NCBI GenBank assembly: GCA_022495005.1
Contig: JAGYXB010000083.1
Coordinates: forward strand, 434,001-498,000
Source: Rhyacophila brunnea
Lineage: Eukaryota > Arthropoda > Insecta > Trichoptera > Rhyacophilidae
Reading direction: 5' to 3'
Length of the DNA: 64,000 nucleotides
A model generated the notes under the pieces. That model worked only from the letters and a program-made list of their open reading frames with translations, was not told the origin of the DNA and searched no databases. The position numbers and the translations under genes were made by a program. Every line of letters begins with the position of its first letter. Positions within the stretch are counted from its first letter, which is position 1. Positions 46,104 through 56,742 of the stretch are shown one piece after another.

Positions 46104-47594
46104 TTGTCATATTATACTAGCCATATATTATAAATAATATAGCCATTAACACGCCTACCTTTTCGAAGTAATACTAGGTGGCAGACAGAGCTGGTATTAG
46201 AAACCCCACGTTTTTTAAAGTTCGATTCCATCAAATCAGAACTCAGAACCACATGCCCAGTTATTTAAAAAGATCCACTTACCTACCTACGTAGTTAGAA
46301 TGTAGGTATACTATGGATATTTTATTTTAATTTCTAAACTGAAATAGTCTATATATACTATTTTTCTAGAGTTAAGTAGTCTCACATTCATTAGTAAAAA
46401 AACACAAAACTACGTTGGTATAATAGTGTATATTTTTGATGTGTGTGCGAAAATAAATTGTAGACTTAACAGTATACCAAATCAACCATAATGCATCCTA
46501 TGGTAAGATAACGACGAGTCGAATCAATGCCTCTGAATTACTAAAATCCGCACAACACGTCATACCAGTTCCCTACAAAGTTATCAAAAACTAAACCTCC
46601 CTTTGCATTTCTCATGCACACATTAATTAATGTATGTAGGTATTATTAGTAATCAAAATATTATAATTTTTCAAAAAAGCAATGTGTCATTATGGGTTGT
46701 CATTTTTCGGTTCCGGTTCCATTTACAGCTCTGCTATCTGGATCTATGTAACTAAATACATCAAATAGGTACACTTGGTTTTATAAAGTTGTATAATTTT
46801 GTGGATATTGTAAAATAATACAAATGTGAATCGCAAGTTGCGTTATCAGGTTCTAGTCACGGTTGTCGATTATATTAAACAATTGTATAAAACATATAGA
46901 TCTTATAACTACTTTCTCATATTTTTTGGTTAAACCAGTTTTCTCCGTTGACTATTGAATGGACGAAGAATGTAATAATAAATTTAAACTAAGCCGCATA
47001 CGTTTCAGTCTGCCAGAATCCTGTTGTACAAATTTTATTCTTTCTAAACATATACCTACAGATGAAAGTGATGGAAAAATTACTTTACTTACATGTTAAT
47101 AAGGATTAATTTGTAGACGGCATTATTGTTTTTTCCTCTCCAACCCAATAAGGGCGATTCTCATTGATTTTTGTAAGTTGTTTATATAATCAGGCATTTT
47201 ATGCATTTGTGTATCATGTACCTACTTATATCACTGGCTGTCTCTCAAAAACTGCAGAATCATTCAATTTGATAATATGTAACGGTAGAAGTTGATATTT
47301 AATAAAAAAGGCTGTTAAAGCAAATGTGTAAGAAAAAGGAAAGACTGCTCAAACGGTTAAAAGAGGATTAATTAAGTGACTCTTTATATCAAGGCATGTG
47401 ATCGCGCTGTCACGTGGATCTGACTATCAGTGAAACTTGAATCTATAGAATATATAAAAAATGGATTTAAGTAGAATGTAAAATATGTTAAATAAGCAAG
47501 CAATGTAGGTGTATACTATATTAAGAATTGGGGCGCCAAGGTGATCTAAATATGTACTTGATTTGATGAAATACTGTAGATTGAAAACACTGTC
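46104..47594. other. No gene recognised
   Basis: AT-rich sequence with no supported gene or element. Confidence 0.4.
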
Positions 47595-47602
47595 ATTTAG
47601 AG

Positions 47603-48531
47603 CAGTGCTCCGCAACCGGTGTGCCGCGAGACGATGCTAGGTGTGCCGCGGTGCCATAGCCAAATTTTCGTACATGGCTGGTAATATATTTGAGCACCTG
47701 CATGAACTTAATAAAACAATGCAAGGTCAGAATAAAAATATATTGGCGTGCTCTAATAAATTAGAAGAAGTCAAAAATAAAATGGAACTTTGGCAGAAGG
47801 AGTTAAGACAAGGATCTCTACAAATGTTCCAAAGGAACTACCAGACCACCATTGAAAACAAGCAAATAATTTTGGATCCGTCTCAAAAACATTTAACTTT
47901 CCTGCAAAAGAAATTTCATCAGTACTTTCATACAATAAATGCGACAGGATACGAAACCCTTTTGCAACCAATGCCGAAAATTCTATAGAAGCGCTTTTTC
48001 TATAAATTCGAGAGGAATTTGTTGAATTGATAAACGACGGGACGCTAAAACTGAAGTTCGCCGATGTTCCATTGGTTATTTTCTAGATTTCGGTTAATAA
48101 AAAATATCCTCTGATTTCCGGCAAGGCTATCGCAGTTCAGCTCCCATTTTCGAGTAAAAAAAACGCTATTTTACTACGCTAGTAAGTATTAATATTTTAA
48201 AACATGTGATTGTAGGATACAATTTATCAGAGATATTGTATCAATACTCGACAAATAATTATTCCTAACCCAACAACTAACCATAATTATATTAATAAAA
48301 TATAACCATACAAAAAATCAATACCATTAACTTTACCTCGAACACTATTTGAAAAACTCTATTTTAGAGTATCACACTGTCTTTAACCTTAGCGATAGGT
48401 AGGGGGCCCGCCAAAGATCTTGGGCTGGGGTCCCCCTTCAGGATGTGGGGTCCATGTTTTGGTGTATAAATTGTTTTATGTGTTGGAAGACTTTTGGTGT
48501 ACCATGGGTTGGAAAAGGTTGCGGAGCACTG
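47603..48531 (+). mobile_element. hAT element remnant, 929 bp, perfect ends and 8-bp duplication
   Basis: The terminal 15 bp, cagtgctccgcaacc and ggttgcggagcactg, are exact inverted repeats. atttagag stands on both sides (47595-47602 and 48532-48539). It carries a degenerate piece of transposase (47659-47985) and a 3' GC-rich module (gcgataggtagggggcccgc) shared with 56743-58951 and the window's left edge. Confidence 0.95.
47659..47985 (+). pseudogene. hAT (ZBED5-like) transposase internal fragment
   Basis: The frame reads NIFEHLHELNKTMQGQNKNI, then KLEEVKNKMELWQKELRQGS and LQMFQ. This is the segment before the C-terminal dimerisation domain in ZBED5/SCAND3-like hAT transposases, with the characteristic L-N-x-x-x-Q-G-x-N and M-x-x-W/L-W..G. 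The frame stops soon after, and neither the BED finger nor the DDE catalytic core nor the dimerisation domain is present. The ATG at 47641 is incidental. Confidence 0.78.
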
Positions 48532-48539
48532 ATTTAGAG

Positions 48540-49951
48540 AGTTAACAATATGTTTATTATAAGCTTAAACACATATTAATCTAATTAGAACAAATGAAAA
48601 ATTGAGACAAGGTATTAACTAATAATCGAGACTAGTGATCAATGTTTGCAAAGACAGAGAAATTATAAAATCATTATAATATATAGGTACATGGATACTC
48701 ATCTGTTCGTCCGTAGATATTCACTGATTCTGTATTATAAAAAGTTCAAATGAAGCTACCTTTACTACTGAATTTAAGGTTGGCAACCGTCCGAGCGGCA
48801 ACCGACAAGGTAAACTATTTATCAAAAGAGATCCGTCCATCTGAGCAGCCAAGGTTAAAGTGACCGAGTTCAAGGAATATAAAGCCATTCTCTTCTGCCG
48901 CAGCGTTGCAGTTGGTGTAAAAGAGAAAACCCATCTTTCGTCCTTTTCTACTTGCTCATCCCTATACCTATTTTGAGAGTAGGTATATTTACAACGTGAC
49001 AATTATTCTCTTCGATATTTATTAAATTGTTGGCATTCGATGAAAATAAATATTTTACGTATGCTGACCGTTTTTTTTGTTACAGTTTTTATTCTTTGTG
49101 ATTATAAAATAATATGGCGCTTACATGATAATTAGAGATATTATGTTTATATCTGACAGCTTGCAGCCAGAAAATGTAGGTTCCATACAGTAATGACAGA
49201 ATAACGGTTAACTAGTTGATTTTGAATTCTGTATGTTTTGTTCGCACAGTTCCAACTGTTCCAAGTGGTATGGCACAGAAACAAAGTAACGGACGTCAAT
49301 CGACTTAATCGTAATCTCTGTGTAATCTATCTACACTCAAGTTTTAGCTAGTTTCATAACGTTATTTTAACTTGTAACAGAAAGCAAAATGTTGGCATAA
49401 CATAATTAACGATAATACATTCATTTTTTTTATTTTTTTTTTCTACGGGTATTGTATTACTATTTTGTTTTATATTCATACGGATTTAAATAAATATAAA
49501 TGTATAAACGGATAAAAATTATGCCACTATTGTGAACGATAGGAGAACTGAATATTAAGGGAATATAATATCGTCGGTGTTTTGTAAAAAGGGCGAATCA
49601 ACCATTTTGGCGAAATCGAGATTTTAATGAAAATACAATATGTACCCCACTAGCTTTGTTGTGTAAAAACGGCGAATTTTTATCTCCACAGGAAAGTACT
49701 TAAAACGATAATCGACTAAAATTAAATTAATTAAAATTACGAAATAAAAAGCAAATGTGACATATTGGGCCTTTTAAAATATTATATAATAATACCTATT
49801 ATAATTACAGTATTCTTTCTAAGCTTTATTATAAACTTGTTAGATAGCTTGTTAGGTCTACTCTACTACGTAAACGCCAATTCAATTAATAGTTATCATA
49901 ATATTATCATTGCAACGGTAACGGCGCATAATATTCTATAGGTACATAAGG
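48540..49951. other. No gene recognised
   Basis: AT-rich sequence. The 93-codon minus frame (48721-49002) lacks recognisable features. Confidence 0.4.
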
Positions 49952-50195
49952 CTGCTATCGACCGCTATCAAGGGTAGTTTATCATATTTCATGTATTGAG
50001 GCGGTTCATTGTTACAGTAAGTTGACCGTCTGAACTATCAAAAAGTGCTATATTTTAACAGCACCTCTATTGGCTGTGTTAACTTTTAGAGCAAGATAGA
50101 TAATTTTGACAGTTTAAACGGCTAACTTATTGTAACAATTATAGGTAATAGGTACCTCAATACATAAAAATATGATAAACTACCGTCGATAGCAG
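49952..50195. mobile_element. Palindromic MITE, about 244 bp
   Basis: ctgctatcgac...gggtagtttatcatattt...catgtattgagg on the left mirrors cctcaatacat...aaatatgataaactacc...gtcgatagcag on the right. Inner words ttgttacagtaagttgac and ggctaacttattgtaacaa also mirror. No target duplication was established. Confidence 0.75.
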
Positions 50196-51223
50196 GCAAT
50201 ATCAGCTTTGTGTATAGAATAGATGCGCTGATTAGGCTTTATATGTAGGTACTCCAAATCGCGGGATTATGAAATTATCAAATTCATAATGTTTACGAAA
50301 CAAAATTTGTACGAGCATACCAAAATGTCGTTTACATAAGTCCCTTTATTGTTAAAATGTTACATAAAACTAAGTCAGCTTATAAAACCATATTAATTAA
50401 CATGTTCTTTTGTTTTTGCTGAAAAGTTAGTAAAAGCAAACGTAAATTTATAAGTCAATGAAGTTTTTCTATTGAATAGCTCAGATGGCACTCTGTTATT
50501 TTTATATTATGGCAGTAACTACATAAGTATATTAATATCACTAATTGAATACACACTGAACGCTGTTTACAGACTGTTCGAGAGTTTGATCGAAAATGTT
50601 TTCGAACACTTTGTGTTTGAATACAAAATGTAGTTTTGTTTACGACGCGGATGAAAAAAATTGTTCATGTAGTCTTGGTCTGGACCAAGGTATATGGAAA
50701 TTGTCTAGACTAGGCTTTACTTTAGTTGGAATAACTTTCCTCTGCAAATATCTATATATATTATATTCTACTCTGATTTTATTACTCACAGGCGGTGTAA
50801 GAAGTACCCGATATAAATCTCTAAGCTTAGCAGAGCGATTTGCATGCATTACCAATCCAAAGTACACTGAACTCTTTATTGTACAGAAACTGCGCGATTT
50901 GTACTGCAAATGTATTCAAAACACACGATTTTAAAGCATTTTCCTGAACTCAACCGGTCAACGTTCGAAGATTTGTGAAGTCAGCGAGTGTAAACAAATC
51001 GATAAATCGAGGCGCACAGGGTTAATGTAATAGAGTTTTTTTTATTATGTAACACATACCAGCAGGCATGTCCAACGCGACGATCGCGCTAGGAATTGAG
51101 CCCAGAAATTTAAAAAGTATTTACGTTTAGTTGTAACATAATATTATTTCATTGAGATTTTGAATTGGAATCAAACCTTAATCACTCTTATTTATTGTCT
51201 TAATAATTAGCTTACTTGAAAGT
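50196..51223. other. Unassigned; open frame at 50596-50934
   Basis: A 112-codon plus frame begins MFSNTLCLNTKCSFVYDADE and has one hydrophobic stretch. The opposite strand is open over much of the same length. I recognise neither. No splice or promoter support was found. Confidence 0.3.
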
Positions 51224-52000
51224 CGTTTTGTCGCAGGAGTGAGAGACAAAGGTGTGTATTTCTGCGCTTTAAACTGACATGTAGTTTCCCCTTATTGTCA
51301 TGCAGTAGGGTCTATGCACAGCAGGACAGTTTGACGTTGAGTGCAATGAGTGCCCAAAAGACGATACAAACATATCGATGTCCTAATGTCAATATCCCGT
51401 AAGTGACTTTTTATAAATTGTGCAGGAAACTAAATATTAAATATCCGGTATCTGACTGTTAATAGTTCACACATGTTGTAACTACATAGCATGCCAATAA
51501 CCCGCGACGTAAAACGTGGTAAAGCAAAGCACATAACGCCTAATATTTATAATGATGACATTGATGACGTCCAATAAAATGTGACATAGGTATATATATA
51601 TAAGAAGGATAAACGTCCATATTTGTTATATTACTTACTGTTTTACTTTTTAAATAATTCGACATTTTAAAGCTGAATTCAACATACGTCATGCAACACG
51701 CTTGACAGCTTAGCTTAGAGGCAATATACGGGTTATTTCTGCAATGTTCAGATACGGGAAATTACTAACTGGCTGTATCATTTTAGTTAAAATAACTACA
51801 GATATGGGAATTTCGCAGTCGATGGCCAGTATTTTTGTTGTTTTTAGTACATCAAAAAGTCATTTTCGTCATATATGTCAGATACGGGGTATTGACATTA
51901 GAACATCGATATCATTTTTACAACTGTATTGCAAGTGTCCTCAGCCAAATATAATACGTTTGTACAAGTTGATGACTGCCAATGGAAGGGTGTGGTAGGT
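51224..52000. repeat. Dispersed repeat, copy 1 (interrupted by a TA element)
   Basis: The left part (gcaggagtgagagacaaagg, gctttaaactgacatgtagt, gacgttgagtgcaatga) and the right part (gtcctcagccaaatataata plus cgtttgt, gtgtggtaggtcactgcc) both recur in reverse complement and in the same order at 62070-62400. The family is unknown. The insert at 51375-51909 is absent from the other copy. Confidence 0.85.
51375..51909. mobile_element. TA-flanked non-coding element with iterated CAGATACGGG motif (type 3)
   Basis: tcgatgtcctaatgtcaata plus tcccgta (51375-51401) mirrors the right end tacggggtattgacattag plus aacatcga with two mismatches in 27. TA lies outside both (51373-51374 and 51910-51911). 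Terminal-type words recur inside: cagatacggg at 51749 and 51879, cagatatggg at 51799, atacggg at 51726, and reverse forms near 51394 and 51445. The paralogous repeat at 62070-62400 lacks this insert. No coding content. Confidence 0.83.
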
Positions 52001-52082
52001 CACTGCCAGTTTTATACTGGAAAGTGGAAAACATCCTACTTGCTTATGTAATGGGCTTATTTAAAACATTTCTATTATTATA

Positions 52083-52262
52083 AAGTATTCATTTTCATGT
52101 TCCCGCAAACCTTCCTCGTAACTTCGATACTCTGGTCTTCATGATACCCCATCACAAAACTGTTGTGCTGTTTCATAATGCTGTCTATCGTGTGTTGTGA
52201 TTAATCTATTTGGTAGCACCCTTATGTACTTTGGTAGACAGTGCATAATGAAATCATTTCGC
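52083..52262 (+). pseudogene. LINE fragment (C-terminal region)
   Basis: One plus frame reads HVPANLPRNFDTLVFMIPHH, then KTVVLFHNAVYRVL and LIYLVAP. This parallels the minus-strand LINE piece at 58020-58375 (NINFHVPTNITRNSTVFMIP, then FHDAVYHVYRLTYLMA). Both are decayed copies of one LINE family. Confidence 0.6.
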
Positions 52263-53859
52263 AAGCGCAACATACCCGGTCATATTTCAATTAATAACGT
52301 CTCAGCGATATGCTATCTATTTTTATACTCATATTATTTCGATTTGTTACTTCACTAAATAAAATTTCTAAAAAATATTTAGCTTCTATACACTAAACAT
52401 GTTTTGTTTTATTCATTCGACCCTTTAGCTTTGCGAAAAAGTGTCTCGAAACCCTGCGATTTTTGGTTTGTCCTTCACTGAAGTTTCCACTTTATCGTTA
52501 TTGCATGTTCTTGTATTTATAATTCTTGCGTTATTTTACTGTGTATTGTGGCGCATTGACCAATTACAATTTATTGATTATTACTTCAAAGACGGTAGAA
52601 GTAAATATGCACTTACATGACCCTTGATATACATTTTTTGCATTCGTATTTCTCAGTATAGCTATATGTCATGTCTACATTTTATAATAAATAAACATAC
52701 ATAATTTACATTTTCTGTATGTAGGTACATACTTGAATGGTTTTGCACTTTGGGAAGGCTATTTATTTAAGTGCTGTCTATAATATAAGTATTTTTTATT
52801 TATTTGACTAAATCAGCTGTTCATTTATTTAACTGTTATTATGCTTACGAAATCACTTTGTGTGCCGGGTGTGGTAAATCCACATCGTTCACTGTATACG
52901 CCCGAAATGAATTAAAAATATAATAATAATTTAATAAATGACCACATTATTTTAATTTGATAATATGCCATACGCATACTCATGTAGGTGCCTACCAGTA
53001 GCGTGCGGTGATTTTTGATAGTGGGCATTCTGTGGAATATAAACCTATATTAATAATTAATCGATTCTTTAAGGGGGGACATGCACAGCGTATGTCAAAA
53101 TGGAGCTTTAATTGCATTTTCAAAGCATGGTCCTGGACATTCCTTAAATGTTGTAGATAATCTATTTATATAATTTTGAAGCCTTATTATCCTTTATATT
53201 TATTTTAAACATTTGATGACTGCATAAAGTATTTTTATTACATAAAATAGTATTCTTTTAAACCTCTCGCTCTAATGTTTTAGAATATAGTCATATTTCA
53301 GTACATGCATGTGCAGTGGTGTTAAGATTTTTTACATTTATTAATTTTTAAACGCACTTATAAAACCATTAGTATAATTTATGTCGACATTATTATAGTG
53401 AAATATTTACGATAAAAAAATATATTGATAATCTCTGTGATCCCAAATTTTACAAGAATTAGACATTTCATTATTCAAAAAATGGGCAAGATTAAACGAG
53501 GTGTATTTTTACTGTTGAAATGTTTTTTTTATTTCTTACCGCATAATTGTACAAAAATACGTAATATACTATTTTATCGATAATTTCTGGGGACTTTTGT
53601 GTAAGGACTGTGCGGGGGATGAAGACATGTGTGCGGACACATTTTGGTCGGTGTGTGGGCGCGCATTTGCAATTATAATGGATTTATTTTCGATAGCTTT
53701 CATAATATATTCAGTCACTTGTAATACTGCCAGTCTTTCGTATTCGCGTAGATAATCGGTATATAACACAAATTTTCTTTGTCATAATAAAGTGACGACC
53801 ACAGAACAGATTAATAAATATAATTCCGATGAGCTATAACCCAATACCTCGCAGGGTTT
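52263..53859. other. No gene recognised
   Basis: AT-rich sequence. The minus frame at 53569-53769 is unassigned. Confidence 0.4.
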
Positions 53860-54183
53860 TTAATGTGTGACTCTCCTACGAAACCGCACATTATATACGT
53901 GCAATAGTGTGTGTTGCAATTTCAATTACAAGAGTATTCTCAAAACGTGTTTAAGTTTATCCCATCGGCTGACTACTGCATTCAGATATGCTATACCGGC
54001 ATAAATACACTACATTTTGAAGGAGGGTTTTGAATGTGTGAGTGTTCAACGGAAATGAAAGTAAAAAGACGTGCAAAATAGTGTGTTGCAACCTTCAAAT
54101 ACACCCGTATTGAATGAGCGTCAGTGCATTATCCGAGAACAGTTGTCAGAACGAAGGACAGTTTGGAATGACGTATTTTTGTC
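53860..54183. repeat. Degenerate tandem repeat, about 165-bp period
   Basis: aatgtgtgactctcctacga...gtgcaatagtgtgtgttgca (53862-53916) is echoed by aatgtgtgagtgttcaacgg...gtgcaaaatagtgtgttgca (54031-54090). Similarity is partial, indicating an old duplication. Confidence 0.55.
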
Positions 54184-54275
54184 ACGTGGTTAGTTTATCC
54201 CATATTCTTCCACACTCGAGATCGGTTGCTTGTTACACCACACCCGTTAGGTATTTCAGTTCCCATTAATAATTA
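54184..54275. repeat. Dispersed repeat, copy 2 (partner at 36880-36975)
   Basis: tttatcccatattcttccac, actcgagatcggttgc and cccgttaggtatttcagttc match the reverse complement of 36880-36975. Confidence 0.7.
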
Positions 54276-54771
54276 TGTGTTTCCTGCTACTGCATGAGCC
54301 GATTTATTGCATAAGTACATACTACTAGGGCCCTTCCACCAATAGTGATATTGTACCAACTACCAACTGAGTTCAAGAAATTTAACCGCACTAGTGTCTT
54401 TAGTATAATGTACCTGCCTGTAACCACTTGCTCTATGCAACTACTTAAGTGTTGATTGTTTTAAGATTGTGGGAAATGTGAATTCATTCGCTTTGTCAAG
54501 ATGCGAACAATCAACAACAATTATGAGGCTGGTCATTGTGCCGTTGTTGTTATTGTTATTGTACATCGGTTCTCACAGGCTTACTACTTCTTATAAACAA
54601 AACGCCTTCACTAATATTCGCATTAGGCATCTCTATTACATTATTGTAGTATTACAACGCCATGCATAATGAATGAATGCGTATCTCGTAATTCGGGTGC
54701 AGATTCAGTGATGTTATGAAATAAAGATTTCATTTAAAGTTATTATAAGACAATTAATCTATACACTATAC
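54276..54771. other. No gene recognised
   Basis: AT-rich sequence. The plus frame 54469-54669 is unassigned. Confidence 0.4.
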
Positions 54772-54779
54772 CTACATAC

Positions 54780-55308
54780 CAGTGGCGAAGCCTCCATACT
54801 AGGCGATTACTTAAATTTGTCAATGTAGGAAAGTATTATACAAAACAATCTTCAAAGTGTTAAAAAAATATACCACAGCGCGCCATCTGTCTTGGCGTAA
54901 ATAAATGTCGGATTATTTATCAATGAATTGTCACATTTTTTCTTATATACGTATACGTCACGTAGGCTCATATCGCAGAGCCTAAAACCTTCGCGCATAA
55001 TATTGTTGTCATGACTACCACTTTGTCCAAAATAATTACCTAATAGGTAGTTAGATAATTTAGAAAAAAAAACTATGGCGTTTAATCGCATATTAATAAA
55101 TATAGGTTGTTTTTAAAAATAAAAAGAAATTTTATCTAATGATTTTGATGTGTATAAATAAATATTTTCGTTGAATTAGTGTGTCGTCATTTTCATTAGT
55201 AGTAATATCGTATTATCTTCTTATTTCTCGTAAGTATACCTGACAAGTGTGCTCATTTTCTCTCATCTCCACAGCCTACCTCTTTCCAAAAGTCACCCAT
55301 CGCTACTG
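54780..55308. mobile_element. hAT-type MITE, variant related to family A by its ends
   Basis: The left end cagtggcgaagcctcc and the right end acccatcgctactg share the family A tip. The flanks ctacatac (54772-54779) and atacatac (55309-55316) match at 7 of 8. The interior differs from family A except for acagcctacctc near the right end, so it is a relative rather than a copy. Confidence 0.7.
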
Positions 55309-55429
55309 ATACATACACTTGTCAGTTTTTCTCGTCTTGTCTATTTTATTTTTCATCACACGTTTCGGTAAGTAAGTATTTCTTCGTTATTTCTGAATTC
55401 ATCATCCGTTGTTCGTGATGTATGTGTGT
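55309..55429. other. Short spacer, nothing recognised
   Basis: AT-rich spacer between the MITE and a LINE remnant. Confidence 0.4.
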
Positions 55430-55645
55430 ACCCTGGCCTTCCTTGTTGTCCCCATTCCGATATATCCTCCGCTTTCCACTCCCAATATACGATGGCGAAT
55501 AATTGTATATCCTGGGTTACATCATCCATACATCACAACAGGGTCTACCAACACTCTTCCTACCAGATGGTTTCGTATCATATACTTTCCGGGCTCGTCG
55601 ACCAAGTACATCGGTTCTGTTGGGCATGATCAGTCCATTTAAAAG
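55430..55645 (-). pseudogene. Decayed LINE tail fragment
   Basis: The minus strand reads KWTDHAQQNRCTWSTSPESI and then, after stops, EECW..L, QLFAIVYWEWKAEDIS. This resembles the W-x-G/D-H-x-x-R..R-W..R..E-W and G-R-R-x-x-G-R-P tail of insect LINEs. The plus frames here (55409-55642, 55426-55629) are shadows. Confidence 0.45.
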
Positions 55646-56734
55646 TCAATAATTTTTGGCACTTTGAATTGTGTTTTGGGTTTACAAAATGTCTCGTAGA
55701 TTTCGTAGTTTTGTGAGATATTTTAGATTAAATTCGTAACGTGTAAAATAAATTTAGCTGGGTAGGTACAATTAAAAAAACTCTTATAAAATGTGCGTTC
55801 ATTGAAGGTTTTCATCTTAGTATTCTTATTATACAAATTAATATGTAGTATCGACCGAGGATACTTGAAGGAATTTGAATTTAAATTCGAATTGATTTAA
55901 GTTTTTTTACTATTGTATTGTGCATTTACCTTTGACGAGTGTGCATAGTGCCTGAATATGCATAAAGGCGAAACTCGGGTAGTAATAAACGATCCAAATG
56001 GAATATTACAAAACTTAAATGAAATAAAATTTATTATTAAGTACCTAAATAATTGTATTGTTATTTTTCTCATTGAAATGTGGTTTATGCTATAAGATTT
56101 TTTTTTAAATAATTTATAGCTTTAATGTATTATTTAAATAATTTTTATTTGAGTATATGCTTTGGTGTGGTCACAATATCACAGGATGAATATGTCATAA
56201 TCCTGATGAATAACTAGCAAAAGTGACTCTTTAAATGGTTTATTATCTTGGTTTCGTGAAAACGTTCCTCGAGTTAAAATTTAAAATCTTAATTCATTTT
56301 CAATTAATACTTACCTATAGAATGAATTGGTCTGCTACTGAGCAGCATCATAATATGTAAGATATATTGATTGAAATTGATGAAAATTTATTTTTATAGT
56401 GTTTCTAAATACCGTTATTAGTATATTGTTATCTTGTTTAGTTGTTGCCAATTGTGGCCGTTCATCCTTAAAGTTTGAGAGGTTCTACTTTCTTTCGCAT
56501 AAAATCATATTTATCGAAATTGCCATGTAAGTAGCTTAATATTATGTTGTATAAATTAGACAACATGTACACTAACTGTAACTGTAAAGTAAGTGTATGC
56601 AATTATAAATAAAGTTAACAACGAAATATATGTAGATAAGGTATGTGCTTCATTAAAATGCCTACACATATTATTTTTATTAAACTTGATTCACTCTACC
56701 AAACGGTAATTTCAAGTAAAACAAACAGTACTAA
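55646..56734. other. No gene recognised
   Basis: AT-rich sequence with no supported feature. Confidence 0.4.
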
Positions 56735-56742
56735 GTGTACTG

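Noticed and set aside
50596..50934. 112-codon plus frame as a gene
   Set aside because: Both strands are open over much of it. No domain, homology cue or splice signal could be named.
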